This document shows positions 34,378 to 47,160 of a DNA stretch of 64,000 nucleotides, one piece after another. Source of the DNA: Pyrocephalus nanus (Eukaryota > Chordata > Aves > Passeriformes > Tyrannidae); assembly GCA_038380795.1 (NCBI GenBank), contig CM076280.1, positions 8,295,501 through 8,359,500 on the forward strand. Reading direction: 5' to 3'. Below the pieces are notes generated by a model, which ran no database searches, had not been told where the DNA came from, and saw only the letters and a list, made by a program, of their open reading frames with translations. Positions within the stretch are counted from its first letter, which is position 1. Each line of letters opens with the position of its first letter. The position numbers were made by a program, and so were the translations under genes.

Positions 34378-34484
34378 CTGGGAAAAGCAGAGGGAAGAGC
34401 AGAGGGATCAGATTCCCCTTCTCCCTGCTGGGTGGGACCGACCGGAGCGGTGGCGCCGAAAAAGTGACATTTGCGCATCAGCCA

Positions 34485-34745
34485 AGGAGCGGCTTCCCCT
34501 TCTCCGAGGCTCGATTTGAAATTCTGCCTCCTGCAAAATTAGATATTGTTGTGACAGGTTTTCACAAAGGTGGCAAAATATCACGCCGTTTTTAAAAGCA
34601 AGCCTTTGTTCTGTACAAATGCTCTTGCAGGGGCGGCGGGGAGAAGGAGGGAAGGTTTGCGAGCTGAAGGCTGATGAATTCGGTGACACAGCAGTTTGAA
34701 AATGATAAGAATAATAAGAAAGCGTTAACAGCCTCATGACACTGA
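34485..34745. promoter_or_regulatory. Candidate conserved non-coding element
   Basis: Unique sequence directly upstream of the last DDX31 exon in gene direction, with AAAATTAGATATTGTTGTGA, GGCTGATGAATTCGGTGACA and AATGATAAGAATAATAAG, plus CpGs. It does not look like an exon. It lies about 5.5 kb from the BARHL1 end and could serve that gene; this is inference. Confidence 0.33.
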
Positions 34746-35197
34746 ACAGTGGAAACACTTTATAAACAGAGCTGGAATCCAGAGCTTGAAAACATGGGAA
34801 AACAAATAAGGAAAAAAAAAAAAAAAAGAAAAATGGCAGGAGCCTCAACCCAACAGTCTTTCCTTGCAGTGTCCTGCAGCCATCACAGGCACCTCACAGA
34901 CACCTCTCCAGAGACTGCCTTTTGCAAGGGTAGCTGCATTCTGCCCAGCCCCTGAACTCCAACATGGATCTCCCTGTAGCCCTAAACTGCCAGCTATAAA
35001 TATAAAAACCCACTCAGCACTTTTCCACCATGAGTTCTGCCACTGTCCTGATCCATAACCTTGGGCAAATCTTGTCCTCGTTGCTGCTGCTGCCCTCACT
35101 TACTGAACCTGTGATCTCTTGGGTGCAGGACCTGTTGTTCCTTCCCATGTTCCTGGGCACAGTGGGTGTCCACAGCTATTGGACACTCTCCTCTTTA

Positions 35198-35297
35198 CAG
35201 TCATAGAAACACAGAGTTGTTTGGGTTAGAAGGGACCTTAAAGATCATCCAGTTTTAACCCCCAACATCTTCCACTAGACCAGGTCCAACCAGAGCC
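35198..35297 (-). mobile_element. CR1 LINE 3'-end fragment
   Basis: Reverse complement of the CR1 3' terminus: GTTTGGGTTAGAAGGGACCT, TTAAAGATCATCCAGTTT and CTTCCACTAGACCAGGTCCA in the order expected of a minus-strand copy. About 100 bases remain. Confidence 0.92.
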
Positions 35298-38200
35298 CAG
35301 TCACCAGTGGAAGTTTTCCCTAGAACAGAATGCCTGGAATACGCAAGACACTGTTAAATTCCCTGCAGCCTCCACTCTGACACAAATCAAACATTCCAGC
35401 TGTGCATTCACTGAAGGGCTGGAGACTGGATGTGCCTGAGAAATCAGACCCACGGCCACCACAGAGTTGGAACTCACAGAAAGCAAGGCCACAGGACATA
35501 AACACCTCAGAAGTGGCTGCAGTGCAGGGGGGGGCTGTGGGTGCACACACAGCCCCAGGCCAAGGTGTGCCCTCCACCAGCCCAGCTCTGACAGATGTAT
35601 CCCCTGCTCAGCCCCTCCATCACCGGATAAACTTCCTGTTTGACACTTTGGTTGTGCCTCCAAGCTTTAACTACAGCAATTCCAGGGTTACCAAGCAACA
35701 GTTTACTAAACAACAGGGAACTCTCTGCTGCAAGAGGACCAGGAATGCACCAGTAGCTGCGGGGCTGAGCTGCAGCTCAGCAGGGGGGTTGTCCAACACT
35801 TTATTATCAATCAGGTGAAATCGCTGCCCAATTAGCAAATCAATACCCCCTGCTGAGGTGATCAGCTGCACACAGAAAAGCAGGGATGCAGGGAAAAGGG
35901 AGGCTTCTCCCTCTAACCCGGGGCCACGAAAATCGATGGAGTTGTGCTGTGGAACCTGTGCTGATCACTGAGAGAAGAAAAGCAGCTGTCAAGGCCCAGT
36001 TTAACCACGAGATGGAAGAGCTACAGGCAACAGCAACAGCCTGCAGTGACAGCACACCAGGAAGAGCGTGGAGCCAGGTCAGGAGTCCTGGCTGGATTCT
36101 GATTCCCGCTGTAAACCTGTAAATTCTCCTCTCTGCTCAGCTGGTGACAGTCTCTGGGGCTCTGCCAGAGCATTCCAGATAATGGTGAGGAAAGGTGCCC
36201 TGTGGTTATGAGACAAAGCCCAGGAGAACAGAGGGAGACCCCACTACTCACCCCCTGAGCATCCCTGGGCAAACTATTTAATCTCTTTGGCTTCCATATC
36301 CATTCTCCCACCTCCTAACCAGGGATGGCTGTGTTTTCCCTGCTCCTGAAGGCTGGAGTGATGGTGACACTGGATAATGTGGCAAAAAGCCTCACAAATG
36401 TAAGATGGATTTGCAAAAGAGACAGAACTCATGTTCCCATCACTGGATAAACACATGGATTGTCAGCATCTCTGTCTGTGATCTCATGTCTAGGTATCAC
36501 ATTGAGCCCTAATGAGAACACATCATGCTGATAAATGGGGAGGGAAATGCCCACCCTTTAAAAATCCCTCCCTCCAAACACAGCAATCTTTGGGTGGGGA
36601 ATTGCACCCAGTTGGGTGGTGCAGCTACTGGGAAGTCACAGGGAAAAAAAAAAAAGATTCTCTGCTGACTGACCCATCCCAAAGTGCTACAGTGCTGAGA
36701 TGTCAGCAGGGCTTAAAGGAGAAAGGAGTGTTCATGTGGATGAGAGAATACTGAGTTTTATTGACTGGGGGTAAATGAGACAGAAACAGTCATAACTCAG
36801 TTTGGAGCTGCCTGTGCACGTCTGTAATTAAACTGCAGCCTCACAAAAACTGGTAGCAAGAGCCTCAGCATCATGGGAAAAAAAAAAAAAAACAACCAAA
36901 AACACAAGAGGTGAAAATAGCAGAGGTGATGAGTATGAAATCCTGCCTGTTGTCTCCAGCTGCCTCCTGCTCTGCTACCTGATGCCAACTGACCACAGAA
37001 GTCCCACCCAACTTACAGGCATCACCTTCACACACTCACTTTGTGACTTGCACACACTTTGGGTGATCGATGTGAGTTCCAAAGACACCATGCACTGAAT
37101 TCCACAGTCACCAGCAACAAGACAGTGGAGTAACAGAGACTGCACTGTGGCCAAGAAAACCACAAACACACTGAACTAATCCCTGAGGGTGTTTTGCACA
37201 AAGCTGAGAGGCTGTGGACAGCTCCAAGGCACAGAGAAAAGAGGAAGAACAGCACACACGAACTGTTCTGTTTCTGCGTTCCTGAGCAGATCACAAGAAT
37301 GATCAGGTTTCCCCAGCTGATTTAGCTGGATTGCATTTGTTACAATATGCAAACCACCATCCTGGATGTGGAGACTCAAACCTTTTTCGCTGTGCAGGGA
37401 CCAAGTAACAACAACAAGAAAAGGGACAGCTATGACACCATTTCTCAAGTTCTTTTCAAAATCCCAACATGTGTGTCTCACTGGCACATCTGCTTCATTA
37501 GAGAACTGAATGACAGGCTGATCTCCAAGCCAAAGACTCCTTCATGCCACAGTAATGGCACACATACGTGAATGGGTCCTTGGGTATCATCTGCTGGCTC
37601 AGAAGATGCCTCTGCTTATCTTTTCACCTCAGTGCTGAGTGAGCTTCTTGTTAGAGGTGTCTCCCTCAACTTGGTTGGCACTGCTGCCTGTTCCTTTGTC
37701 TTGAGCTGTGTGAAACGCTGCTGCAATGCAGTGCAGCAAGTGTGGTGACCTTTAACCAACTCCCAGCATCTGCAGCAACCAAAGGCTCCCCAGTTGCTCC
37801 AGCTGAAGGGAGGAGGAGGAGGACGTTGTGACGCACGGCCCCAGAGCTCATGGTGTGTCTTTGGAGGAGACAGGAGCGGGCTGTTTCATTTATCAGAAAA
37901 CATTTCAACGTGGATTGCACCATCAATCTGCCTGACAGCATCTCCAACAGCTCTTTGACACCGTGCCAGCAGCAGAGCTGGGTTACCTCTGGGCCAAGGC
38001 TGCTGCAACACCTGCTTTTTCTACTTATAGTGTTGGATGAACCATCTGCAGCCAATGCAACCCTGTTTGGGTTGGTTTTTCTGCTGTTGTTTTTGCAGAG
38101 TGGGGGCAAGAAATCCATCAGCAATCCTACACTGCTCTCGACAGGTCAACAGATGGCCCAGGTCCTCTGTTCCCAGCTGATGCAGATGCTTGAGAAGATC

Positions 38201-39848
38201 GAGGAAAATTATTACCCGGCCAGAACGAGCACCAAGCCTGTTCCAGAACACCCAGAGCAGGGTGGCCTCCATGCCAGGGTGTGCTGAACAGCAAAGCACA
38301 CTCCTCACCCTACTGAAGTCAACTGTATTTCAGCTACAAAAGAGACAAACCCCCAGTTTCACTTTCACTGCCATCCCTTGGTCTTCACCCCATGGAAAAA
38401 GAAAAGCAGCACTGGGAGGTTGGGAAAAAGAGGTTGACAGTGAAAAAGGGCACTGCTGTGTGCAGGTAACAATCAGATGGATTTTACAACTATGAAACTT
38501 TTAAATTCCATGACAGGACTTTTTTAGCACATCATGTGGTAAACAGGACTCATCTGTGTCCCTGAACTGCCTTAATGAAGAGTGATGGTGATGTTTTCTT
38601 TCACAGCAGCCATGACTCTTAACTCTAATTTTTGGATCCATCTGCACTCCAGCCCATGGGTAACACACTCTTACCTGAGCTCCAGTCTGGCTTTCTAGAG
38701 CAGAATGCCCAAAACCAAGAGAAATTCCCAGCGGGCAGAATTCCAAACTTGCATTTTGACTAATTAAGTGATATTAAGAAAGCTCTAAATGTGCAGGTAA
38801 AAACTGGCAGGCAGACTGCTTCTAATGATTAGACAATTGTTGTTCAGGGAGGCCCAGCTGCAGCCTTGAGTCACAAGCCCTGTATTAGTCTTTCCATAAT
38901 TGTCAGTGCCAAGATGTTCAGAAGTGGAATCAGGGGTATGAGGTGGGAGAGAAGGTAAAAAGGTTTCACCCTTTGCTGCCCTGGCCACTCAAAGGAGGAC
39001 ACACAGGGTTCCAAGGTGTATTTGTCTAATTCTATCTGACCACTCAATGCTGAAGAGTGAATTTACACAATGATCTTGCAGCCAAAACCTTCAGGCCATG
39101 CTGACCTCCATATTCAGAGCAATGACACTGTAATAATGATGTACATAAATGCCCTCAAACACCTTGGAAAAGCATCCTGGACACTTTATCTTGATCCCAT
39201 CTTAGTTAAGGGTTGGACTTAAACTCTGAAGCATGAGGGGATTTTCACCTTAGTTTTTAAATTACTTTCTGCACATGCTGTAGCAGCTAATACATTATTT
39301 TAAGTAAACTCACACTTTCTGAGCATTTCTGGCATCAGAGATTCCTGCAGCAAGGAGTTTCACAGATTCTGTTGAACTTACAGATTCATCTCTCTCTTTG
39401 CAATGGCTTGAACTCACAAAGAAGGCAAATTAAGCTGCAACTCCTCCTTGCAGTGGAACCCTCTGGGGGCACACACCGGCCCTCCCGAGTTCAAAAGGAC
39501 AAAACAGACCATCAGTCACCACAGAATCCCATAAAGGCCTCACTGATCCAAAATGCAGAAGACTGAGGAGCACAGGGATGCACGGTGGAATGGCAGCAGC
39601 TCTTTGGCATCTGCACTGTGAGGGAGTCAAAGGACACGTCTACCTGGCACGTCAGCGACTTCCTCGGCGCTGCTCCTGCGCAGAGAGTGAGGGACAGCTA
39701 ATCCCTCACTGCAAGTGGGATCAGCTTCCCTGCATCCACCCTGCAGTAAAAGCATGAGCCCAGACACTTACTAAGCTGCTGTAGTGTAACTCAATACACA
39801 GTATCTGGTTCGTGTGCTCCTCCCTCACCTAAACACTGCACTTCGACT

Positions 39849-39865
39849 CTCGCGAACGTCGCGAG
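39849..39865. repeat. CGCG-rich 17-base palindrome
   Basis: CTCGCGA-ACG-TCGCGAG forms perfect 7-base arms around a 3-base centre. It includes TCTCGCGA, a core known from CpG-island promoters and methyl-CpG/ZBTB33-type binding. It lies in an otherwise CpG-poor intron. Confidence 0.85.
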
Positions 39866-41342
39866 CGATTCTTTTTTTTCCTTCTTCGGGGTTGGGTTTT
39901 GCGAGAAGCACCACGGCAAAGGGGACAGCTGGTTTGCACAGAGGGCTTTAAAAAATACATAGGAGTTTACATGGGCATTCAGGAGAGGGCTGCTGCCACG
40001 TTTCAGCACTGAAGCATCACACACCTGGCTGCTCCCTCTTGCTGTCTCACCTTCCCCAGGCAGGCTCTTGAAGGAGGCGCGAGGCACAAAAGGAGACTTG
40101 AAAAGAAACGAAGAGTTTTCTTTGTCCTCTTAAGGAAACACTTAATGATTGCCTTTACCCCCACTTTCACCCTGGACTGCCTGTTCTTTATTCTCTAGGC
40201 AGGTGCTGAGAGATGAGGCTTTAGTGAGCAGCCTGATCAAAAACAAGTATCGGGTGTTGGGAGACAATGTGTAATACGACAACCAGCACTCACAGCATCA
40301 TGTGAGAAATATAATTAAAAAGATTGCTCTGAGGCTGTGCTGTTATAATTTCAAGCCTTGCATTTTACAACTAGAACCCATTTGTCTTCTAAATGGCAGG
40401 CTGAATTTTGCTTTCTGCTCTGTCAGTGTGAAATCAAAAGCAATTCTCTGAGTTAACAGCACTGTCTTGGATTTATGCCAGTGGAGACTGAATGTGAGTC
40501 TATATTCACTTTCTCTACACTATCCTATAAATACTAATTTATCCTCTTTCTTTATTTAATTTTTGAAGCACACATGGAGAAAGCTGATTGGAAACAAGTT
40601 TCACAACAGGCAGGAACAATTGTTGCACATCCCAACTTCGGCTGTTTCTGCAGGGTCTTAACTTTCCAGATGCTCCCGGGTTTGAAATCTGGAGCTTGAG
40701 CCGTGACAAACCTGAGCAAAGTCTGCCCACTTTCCCTGAGCTGCAATTATATGATCCACGTGCAAATGAGCTTTCAAATCACTCTCAGGCCATTTGTTCC
40801 AACACCTCCACATCCCCCAACCCCACACACCCTGTGCATAAACTACCTACTGTATCCTGAGCTTGGCTGTGCTATAATGGGATGAAGACTTGGGGAGGAG
40901 GAACCCCAGTCTAAAAGAGGTTTGTAACAAGGGAAAAAGTAGCTCTAACAGAGTAGCAACATCACAGGAACAGAGAGAGGCATTGTTACAGGCCAAGTAA
41001 TCCTGTGACACGCTACTGTCAGTCATAGCTTGACACCCTGCTGGGCCAGCAAGACATCAAAGCCCACCCCATACCATCTTACATGCTCTTTATCAGCTAA
41101 TCAGGCTATTCTTCCCGAAATAAAGCTCCGTTAAATCCCCTGCTCACAGGGGCATTCCCATCCTGTTGCCCATCTGCTGAGGAGGGTCAGCTGGAGCAGG
41201 AGGCAGAGCAGTGGCCTGTCCCTGGTGGCTTCTGAAAGCAGGACAATGCAGGCTCCAACTTTTTATTTTAAAATCCCTTCTCCTTGCATTTTTTTTTCCC
41301 CCACAAGATATGTGCATGTGCAGGAGATGCGACCAGCCCAGG

Positions 41343-41416
41343 AACAATTATGTGGATTAGTGCTTTAATTGCACAGCTAACGTTTGCTAACAGAGTTTGT
41401 GGCAACAATTATGTGG
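41343..41416. repeat. 13-base direct repeat, SOX/homeodomain-like
   Basis: AACAATTATGTGG occurs exactly at 41343-41355 and 41404-41416, 61 bases apart, with CTTTAATTGCACAGC between. Each copy combines an AACAAT (SOX-like) and an AATTAT (homeodomain-like) core. Confidence 0.8.
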
Positions 41417-41849
41417 GAAGAGTCACAACTGATGCTTATAAAGAAAAAAAATATCCTCCTCCTTTGAATTACTGCAGTTATTTTACTGGCAAGCCAGAGG
41501 TTCCCACCCTGCCACTGACTAACTAGGGAAGAGAGCATGTCCTTAACATTGCAATATCAGGATTATCTGTCCTGTGGAACCAGCTCAGAGTAGCCAGCAT
41601 CAGATGTGCTGAGCATCTTCAGCTCCCTTTCAAGCACAGAAAAGGATTCAGGGCTCTGCTCCTCCATCAGGGAGCCTCCAATCCCTTACAAAGAACAGGA
41701 GTACCCAGGAACACCCCTGTGCACTCACCAGAGGGGACAGAGCTCTAACTCCAGGTTTGCTGCAGACTCTTCCTGGGAGAGATCCCACAGGATTTTGCAG
41801 AAATCCTTTTTGCCAGAACTGCTGGCTCAGGAACACCAGCTTGGCTTAC

Positions 41850-42030
41850 CTTTTTGGCCTTGGCTTGGTTTTCTTCTTTGAGCCTGCAGCTGGAAGAGCA
41901 GTCAGGTTTTGGGGGGCATCCCTCAGACCAAAGCTCTTGGCCACGTGGCCCAGGTGGAGGGACTTGATGTGGAAGATGTGCTTGAGGTTCCTGGGATAGG
42001 TGGTATAGGCACAAAGGAAAGACTGCAGTG
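41850..42030 (-). CDS. DDX31: DDX31 coding exon ([20 protein letters not shown])
   Basis: The minus-strand exon of 181 bases follows a strong pyrimidine acceptor ending CCCCTCAG. It starts with two bases of an Ala codon and reads [20 protein letters not shown], then [20 protein letters not shown] and a Lys/Pro-rich end (KKKTKPRPK) before donor AG|gtaagc. This is the conserved C-terminal domain that follows the helicase core in the DDX31/Dbp7 branch. The frame joins to the exons on both sides (phases 1 and 2). Compared with human, the basic stretch carries a PAAGS-type insertion or substitution. Confidence 0.96.
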
Positions 42031-45000
42031 CTGAGGGGAAGAAAAAGAGGAAAAAAAAAAAAAGAAAAAGGGTGAATTCTGTTTGCTGCTGCATTTTTAT
42101 ATATATACACTTAAAGATTCAGCTGTTCCAGCTGAAAGGACATTGGCCTCGTCCTTTGGGACACCCTTCTGGTCAGCAGCTGGTGGGAAAGGCTGGTATG
42201 TTAAAAGTCTGTGAAGGTTGCATAGTAATAGTGCAATCCCAAAAGGAGAAGGAAGGTGCTGGAGAGGTGTCAGGAACTGAAACAAAGCCACATCAAATTG
42301 CATTGGGTTTGCCTCCTGCAAGGAGGCCCCTTCAGCCCAGAAAGGTGATGTTTGTAGCACGTCTCCTAAGAGTCATTGACAATGAACGGCTACAGAGGAG
42401 GGGAGAGAGGGAATAGGGATGAAGAGAGGGAAAGAGAAGCATGGAAATGGCACAGGAAGGCTCCTCTGATATTAGAGTCCCAGTAGTCCATGCATTTTTC
42501 ACCAGTTACCAGCTAGTCCCTTATAAATATCTGAGAGCCGGATGGATTTCCTGACTCATCAGCACACTGAGAACAGAGCTCACCTTCTCAAAAGGGAAAA
42601 AATAATAGAACTGTGTGCAAATTTTCCCTTCACATCTTTATATTCCTGTAATGCCCTTCCCCTCAGGGCTCATTGCTCTAAAGACAATCATCCACTAATA
42701 CAAGCACTGCCTCTGCTCCTCCCCGGAACGCTCACTCCACCCAGGCTGGCCCCTCTGCTCTGGGAATAGAGGGACTTCCAGCAAGGAAACTCTACAGCTC
42801 AGAAAATGCCTCCCTTCAATCCCCTGCTTGCTAAACCTCCTGTGTCCACCCCCTAACCCTCATTCCAACCAGCACCTGCCTCTCCCTCTCCCTTTCCCTG
42901 CTGGCAGCAGCAAGCTCTAAACTCTCACCTCTCCTGCCCTTGCCTGTTGAGCCACCGGACCAGCAAGTTTGCCCACAGCTTATGTCTAATCTCTTGGCAG
43001 CAGCCGGAGATTGGAGTTTATGAACAGTAATAAAAATGTCATTTTAGCAGATCAGCTCCTGGAAGGACCCAGGGAATCCATCAAAGCTCTGTTTACTGAG
43101 CAAAGCGAACTCCTTTTCCCAATCGATGAGAAGAAAAGATTGAGGTTTTTTGCACCTTCTTCCCAATTTCACAAAACTCCTCCTTCAGAGGCACCCGAGC
43201 ACCAAGAGACCTGTGTTTTCCCAAAAAAGAGAATGCTAAATTCCAAGTACTCTGTCTCGGTGTCTCCTCTGAAGGCCATCCTTCTGAGGGCTTATAAACC
43301 AGCTCAAATGCCTTCAAAAACCCCTATTCTGCTGCTTTTTTTTCCTGAAGTTATTGGTCAAATTCACCTGTGAGAAGGTGTAAACTCTTCAAAAGGAACA
43401 ATAGGAACTTGCTCCTGCTCTGAATTCAGTCCCATTGGAGCCAACACAGCTCTGTCTCACAGCAGCTGGAATGGCTGATGCCACAGATCCTGTTCTTATG
43501 AAGGCTGAGCTCAGCTCCTACAGCTGTGCAGAGAGGAAAGGCTGCTGGTACCAACTCCCCAGATCAGTTAAAAAAGTGTCAAAGGCCTCCCCCTTCCCAA
43601 AGTCCAGCCAGACCCAGCTCTGAGTCAGAGCATGGAAAACCAGGGAATGCTGCAGGACGCTAACCCAGAGCTGACCCAATGGGGTAAAAACCCCATCCCA
43701 GGAAAATGCTTCACCCCCCAGGAGCTCAGAGCTGCTGGTGTTCATTACAGCACCAGTGAGACTGAAATGAAGACCTTTGCAGATGTGAAAATCTTTACTA
43801 TCAGGTCTTTAGACCTCTCAGTGTTGTCAGACTCATGTTTTCTGGCTTTTATGTGCTATCAGAGTGGCCAGACACCAAAAGCTGCCTTTTTTTTTTTTTT
43901 TTTAAAGTTCAAATTCTTTTATGATTTTGTGATCAAAGACACAGAGTTTTATAAAAACAACTCATAAAGACTGGTAGCAGTGCTGGTCAGGCCATAATTC
44001 ATGTAAAGGATTCCTCATCTTAATGTCACAGGATCGAACTGCTTTGAGCTGTTACAGTTTTTGCCACACCAACATGACTCTAAGACAACATATACTGGCT
44101 TGGGGTGGGATTTTAGACTTGGGCTCATGTAAGAAAATGGATTTAGATTAGTCCTTTCCACCTGTGCATCCCCATCTTTCCACAGGAAATATAAGTGTGG
44201 AAAGTCAGAGGAAACAAGAAAAAAAGAAGTGTTATATGTATATATATGATGAGGGTTTCGATGGATTGGTTTGCTGTTCTTTTAACCAGGGGACAAGAGG
44301 ATAACGAGATATGAAAGTGAGACAGGTGACATAACCTGTTCCCAGCTGAGAGCTCCCAGCACTGGGCCCAGGGCACAGCCTTCAGCCACAGGAGAAAACC
44401 AGGAGGCACTCTGCCAGAGTGGGAACAGCAGGAAAGGATGCACCAAACCCACTGTGGATTCATGAGCACTGTGCTCCAGCACTGCAATCCTCCAGCTCTG
44501 CTGTCCCTCTCCACACACGGGTGCTGAGGACAGAAAGGAGGAGGCAAAATGCTCAACTCTCGGCTGTAAAATTGGGAAACACGGAGGAAAAAAGCAGGGT
44601 TTGCTTCCTTACCCTTTCTGCACTCTCAGGGGCACAAAGGATCCCAGTCTCACCAGCTCTGCCTGTCCCCAGAGCTCCAAAAGGAAGCACCCATCACCAC
44701 ACACCCCTTCGGATGAGAATCCTCCGCTTCCCAAAAGGGGGTCCACGTTTGATCAGTTCATCCTTCGGGCAGCAGGGCCCGGCCAGACCCCTCCTCCCAC
44801 CCCATCTCACTGCTGCTGATCAGTCAATCAAGTCTGAAGGGCAGCACCTCCACTGAACCATTTGATGGGAGTGTGAAAACCACGGGACCCCCGAGCCAGA
44901 AGGGGAGAGCGGGCAGGGAGCCACTCGCCTTTCGAAAGCGGGGCTGCAGAGCAAACACTGCTGATTAACATCGACCGGGGCAGAAAATGGGGAAAAGCAG

Positions 45001-47048
45001 GAAAAGGGAGAGAAACAAATGCATCCCTGGCACAGCTTCCAATTGATTGTCTGCCATGAAAGCAAAAGCCAGCTGCCATGTTAATTATTCATGATGCCTG
45101 GCTCAGAGGGGAGGAAGAGGGGGCTTATGGAAGCCACTCAGCAGTGGAAAATTTGCATATGCAGATAGCAAGAGTTGGAAAAAGAGGTGGAGAGTGCTCC
45201 TCTACAAGATAAATGGGATGCACACCATTTCAGCATTTCCTGATGTGTTCCCTGCACTTCTTGCCTGTGGCTCAAGAAGTTATGAGTGCTCAGCTCATCA
45301 ACAAGTGGGTGTGGGTGGGTGTGTGCACACAGTGACACTCTCTGTGTGGAGAGAAACCACTGAGGTTTTCTAGGTGTGGTTGTCCCTGTCACAGACACCT
45401 CAGGTTAGAAGTTTGTATGGGGTATGTGAAACCCCAGGAGAGCAGCAAGAAGCTCATCCATGCAGAATGAAGGATTGTCATCACATCAGTCACATGCTTT
45501 GAGAGACCGTGGATTTAAAAGCTATAAAAGTCATTACATCAGACAAGTAGAACAGCACACCTGAAAATGGGTGCAAGCTGCTGGTGTAGCAAGTCTCCAG
45601 CACTTTCACTGTTAGAAAAAAGGTGTCTCAAAACCCCAAGGGACTAAAATCAACACTGCAGCATTTGGAGGTGGGGTGAGAAATCAGCCCAGTGACTTGC
45701 AGTGGCAGGGGGAGAGAGCAAAGAGTGAAACAGCAGAATTTCAAATACTTTGCCCATCAACACAGCCACACATCATTAAAAGCATTGCAGACTAATTTGG
45801 GGTAAGCAGGCAGTCCCAGTAGGTGCTCTAGTTATTCTGCTATGTCATCACCTAAGAAGTTAGTACAACACTCAGGAAAAAACAGCACCTTTGGCCTCTT
45901 GAACAGTCACTTCTCAGGACTCCAGATAATTTTCTTATCTTGGGAACAGTCTCCACTTCTCCAGTTTCTCCAGGCATTGCACAGCTCAAAGGCCAATTTC
46001 CCCACTTGGTTTTGGACCCCTCAGAGGGTGATTTAAGTAGTTTAGCACACGTGTTACACCTGCACCAGACCTGTATGCATGTGCATGCAGCAGGCATACA
46101 GAATGGGAAACAGAAATGGTGCAGACCATTAAAATCCATCTCACCAGGACCCCTCTCAACAGGCAGTGCTGCAGAACTGACATAACAGGACTTCTACACA
46201 AGCTTAGAGAGAAGAATTTGACTCAGATCAAAGTGAAAAGGAAACAATCAGAAAGGGAAACATGTCAGAACAGGAGACTCAAAAAAGGGGAAAGGCTCCG
46301 GTCCTAAATATTGGGACCAAGAGTGGTTTAGTCTCTCACAGAAAGAGTTTGTTTTTTGTAGACTCATCTCAATAACTCAAATTCCAAGTCATTGCCAAGG
46401 AGCTCTGGGGTTCCCATATTCCCCTCACAACAGCTCCCAAGTTCTCAGGTGCCCCCACACCAAACACAACAGCACATGGAAGAGGGGTGCCCACACTGCA
46501 CCACCTTTTAGGCTCCTCTATGGCCACACCTGCACATAGCTACAATTATTAAATCCACCCCAGTTTTTCTTCTTCCCGCCTTTTGGAGTTGTTGCCCTCT
46601 CCCATTTTCCTCCCATCCCGCACAACAAGCTCCTCTCTTACATCCCTGCCTGTTAAAGAGTTGCTCCCGAGGCATCCTCTGTCTTACAGGCTTCAAATTC
46701 ATCCCTGGTGTGAACTGAAGGGAATTGCACCAGGAGATGGTGGAGCAAGTCACCCATTTCCTCCCCAGCACAACACACCCCATCCATTCCCTCCTGCCAC
46801 TGGGTGGGAGCCCTTGGAAGCGAATCCCATCAAAAGCCAAGATTAAATCCCATTTGCACCTAATACGGGAACGCGAGAAATTAACATTTAATATCATCCC
46901 AAAGCCTTCTGGGCCCATCTCAACCCCCTGCAGAGCCCAAAATGTTTCTTCCAGGCCTTTTCCCTGAAAAAGCTCTTCCCCAGAAGAAAAGGCTGGCACA
47001 GCTCATCCCAGCCCTCCTGGAAGAGCTGGAAGGAAAGCACCCACTGAC
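42031..47048 (-). other. DDX31: DDX31 intron
   Basis: A 5.0-kb phase-1 intron. It has a T run near 43887-43903 and an AT-rich block with TTAATTATTCATGATG and ATTTGCATATGC near 45080-45160. Otherwise nothing was recognised; reading frames here look like chance. Confidence 0.85.
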
Positions 47049-47160
47049 CTTTCTTGGCCCACCGGAGCGTCCCCTCGCTGGAGTGAACGTGATTCTCGAA
47101 TTTGCTCTGCAGGACCGTGGCCCTCTCCCGGACTTCCTGAGGGTTCGTGCCACAGGATTT
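47049..47160 (-). CDS. DDX31: DDX31 coding exon ([11 protein letters not shown])
   Basis: The minus-strand exon of 112 bases begins in phase 0 after an acceptor ending CCCTGGTTAG. It encodes 37 residues beginning [20 protein letters not shown] and ending [13 protein letters not shown], plus one base of the next Ala. It matches the vertebrate DDX31 segment [12 protein letters not shown], then VHSSE, then WAKKALQSF. The donor is AAAG|gtcagt. It belongs to the C-terminal extension that follows the helicase core. Flanking phases fit exactly. Confidence 0.95.

Larger units (their letters stand above)
34378..41849 (-). other. DDX31: DDX31 last intron
   Basis: A 7.5-kb phase-2 intron. It contains a unique block with regulatory-looking content at 34485-34745, a CR1 tail at 35198-35297, a CGCG palindrome at 39849-39865, a further unique block at 40130-40460 and a 13-base direct repeat at 41343-41416. 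No additional exon was recognised. Confidence 0.85.

Noticed and set aside
37850..38287. Plus-strand frame of 145 codons with a hydrophobic stretch, in DDX31 last intron
   Set aside because: Leu/Phe-rich stretch could look like a membrane segment, but there is no homology, signal or exon context.
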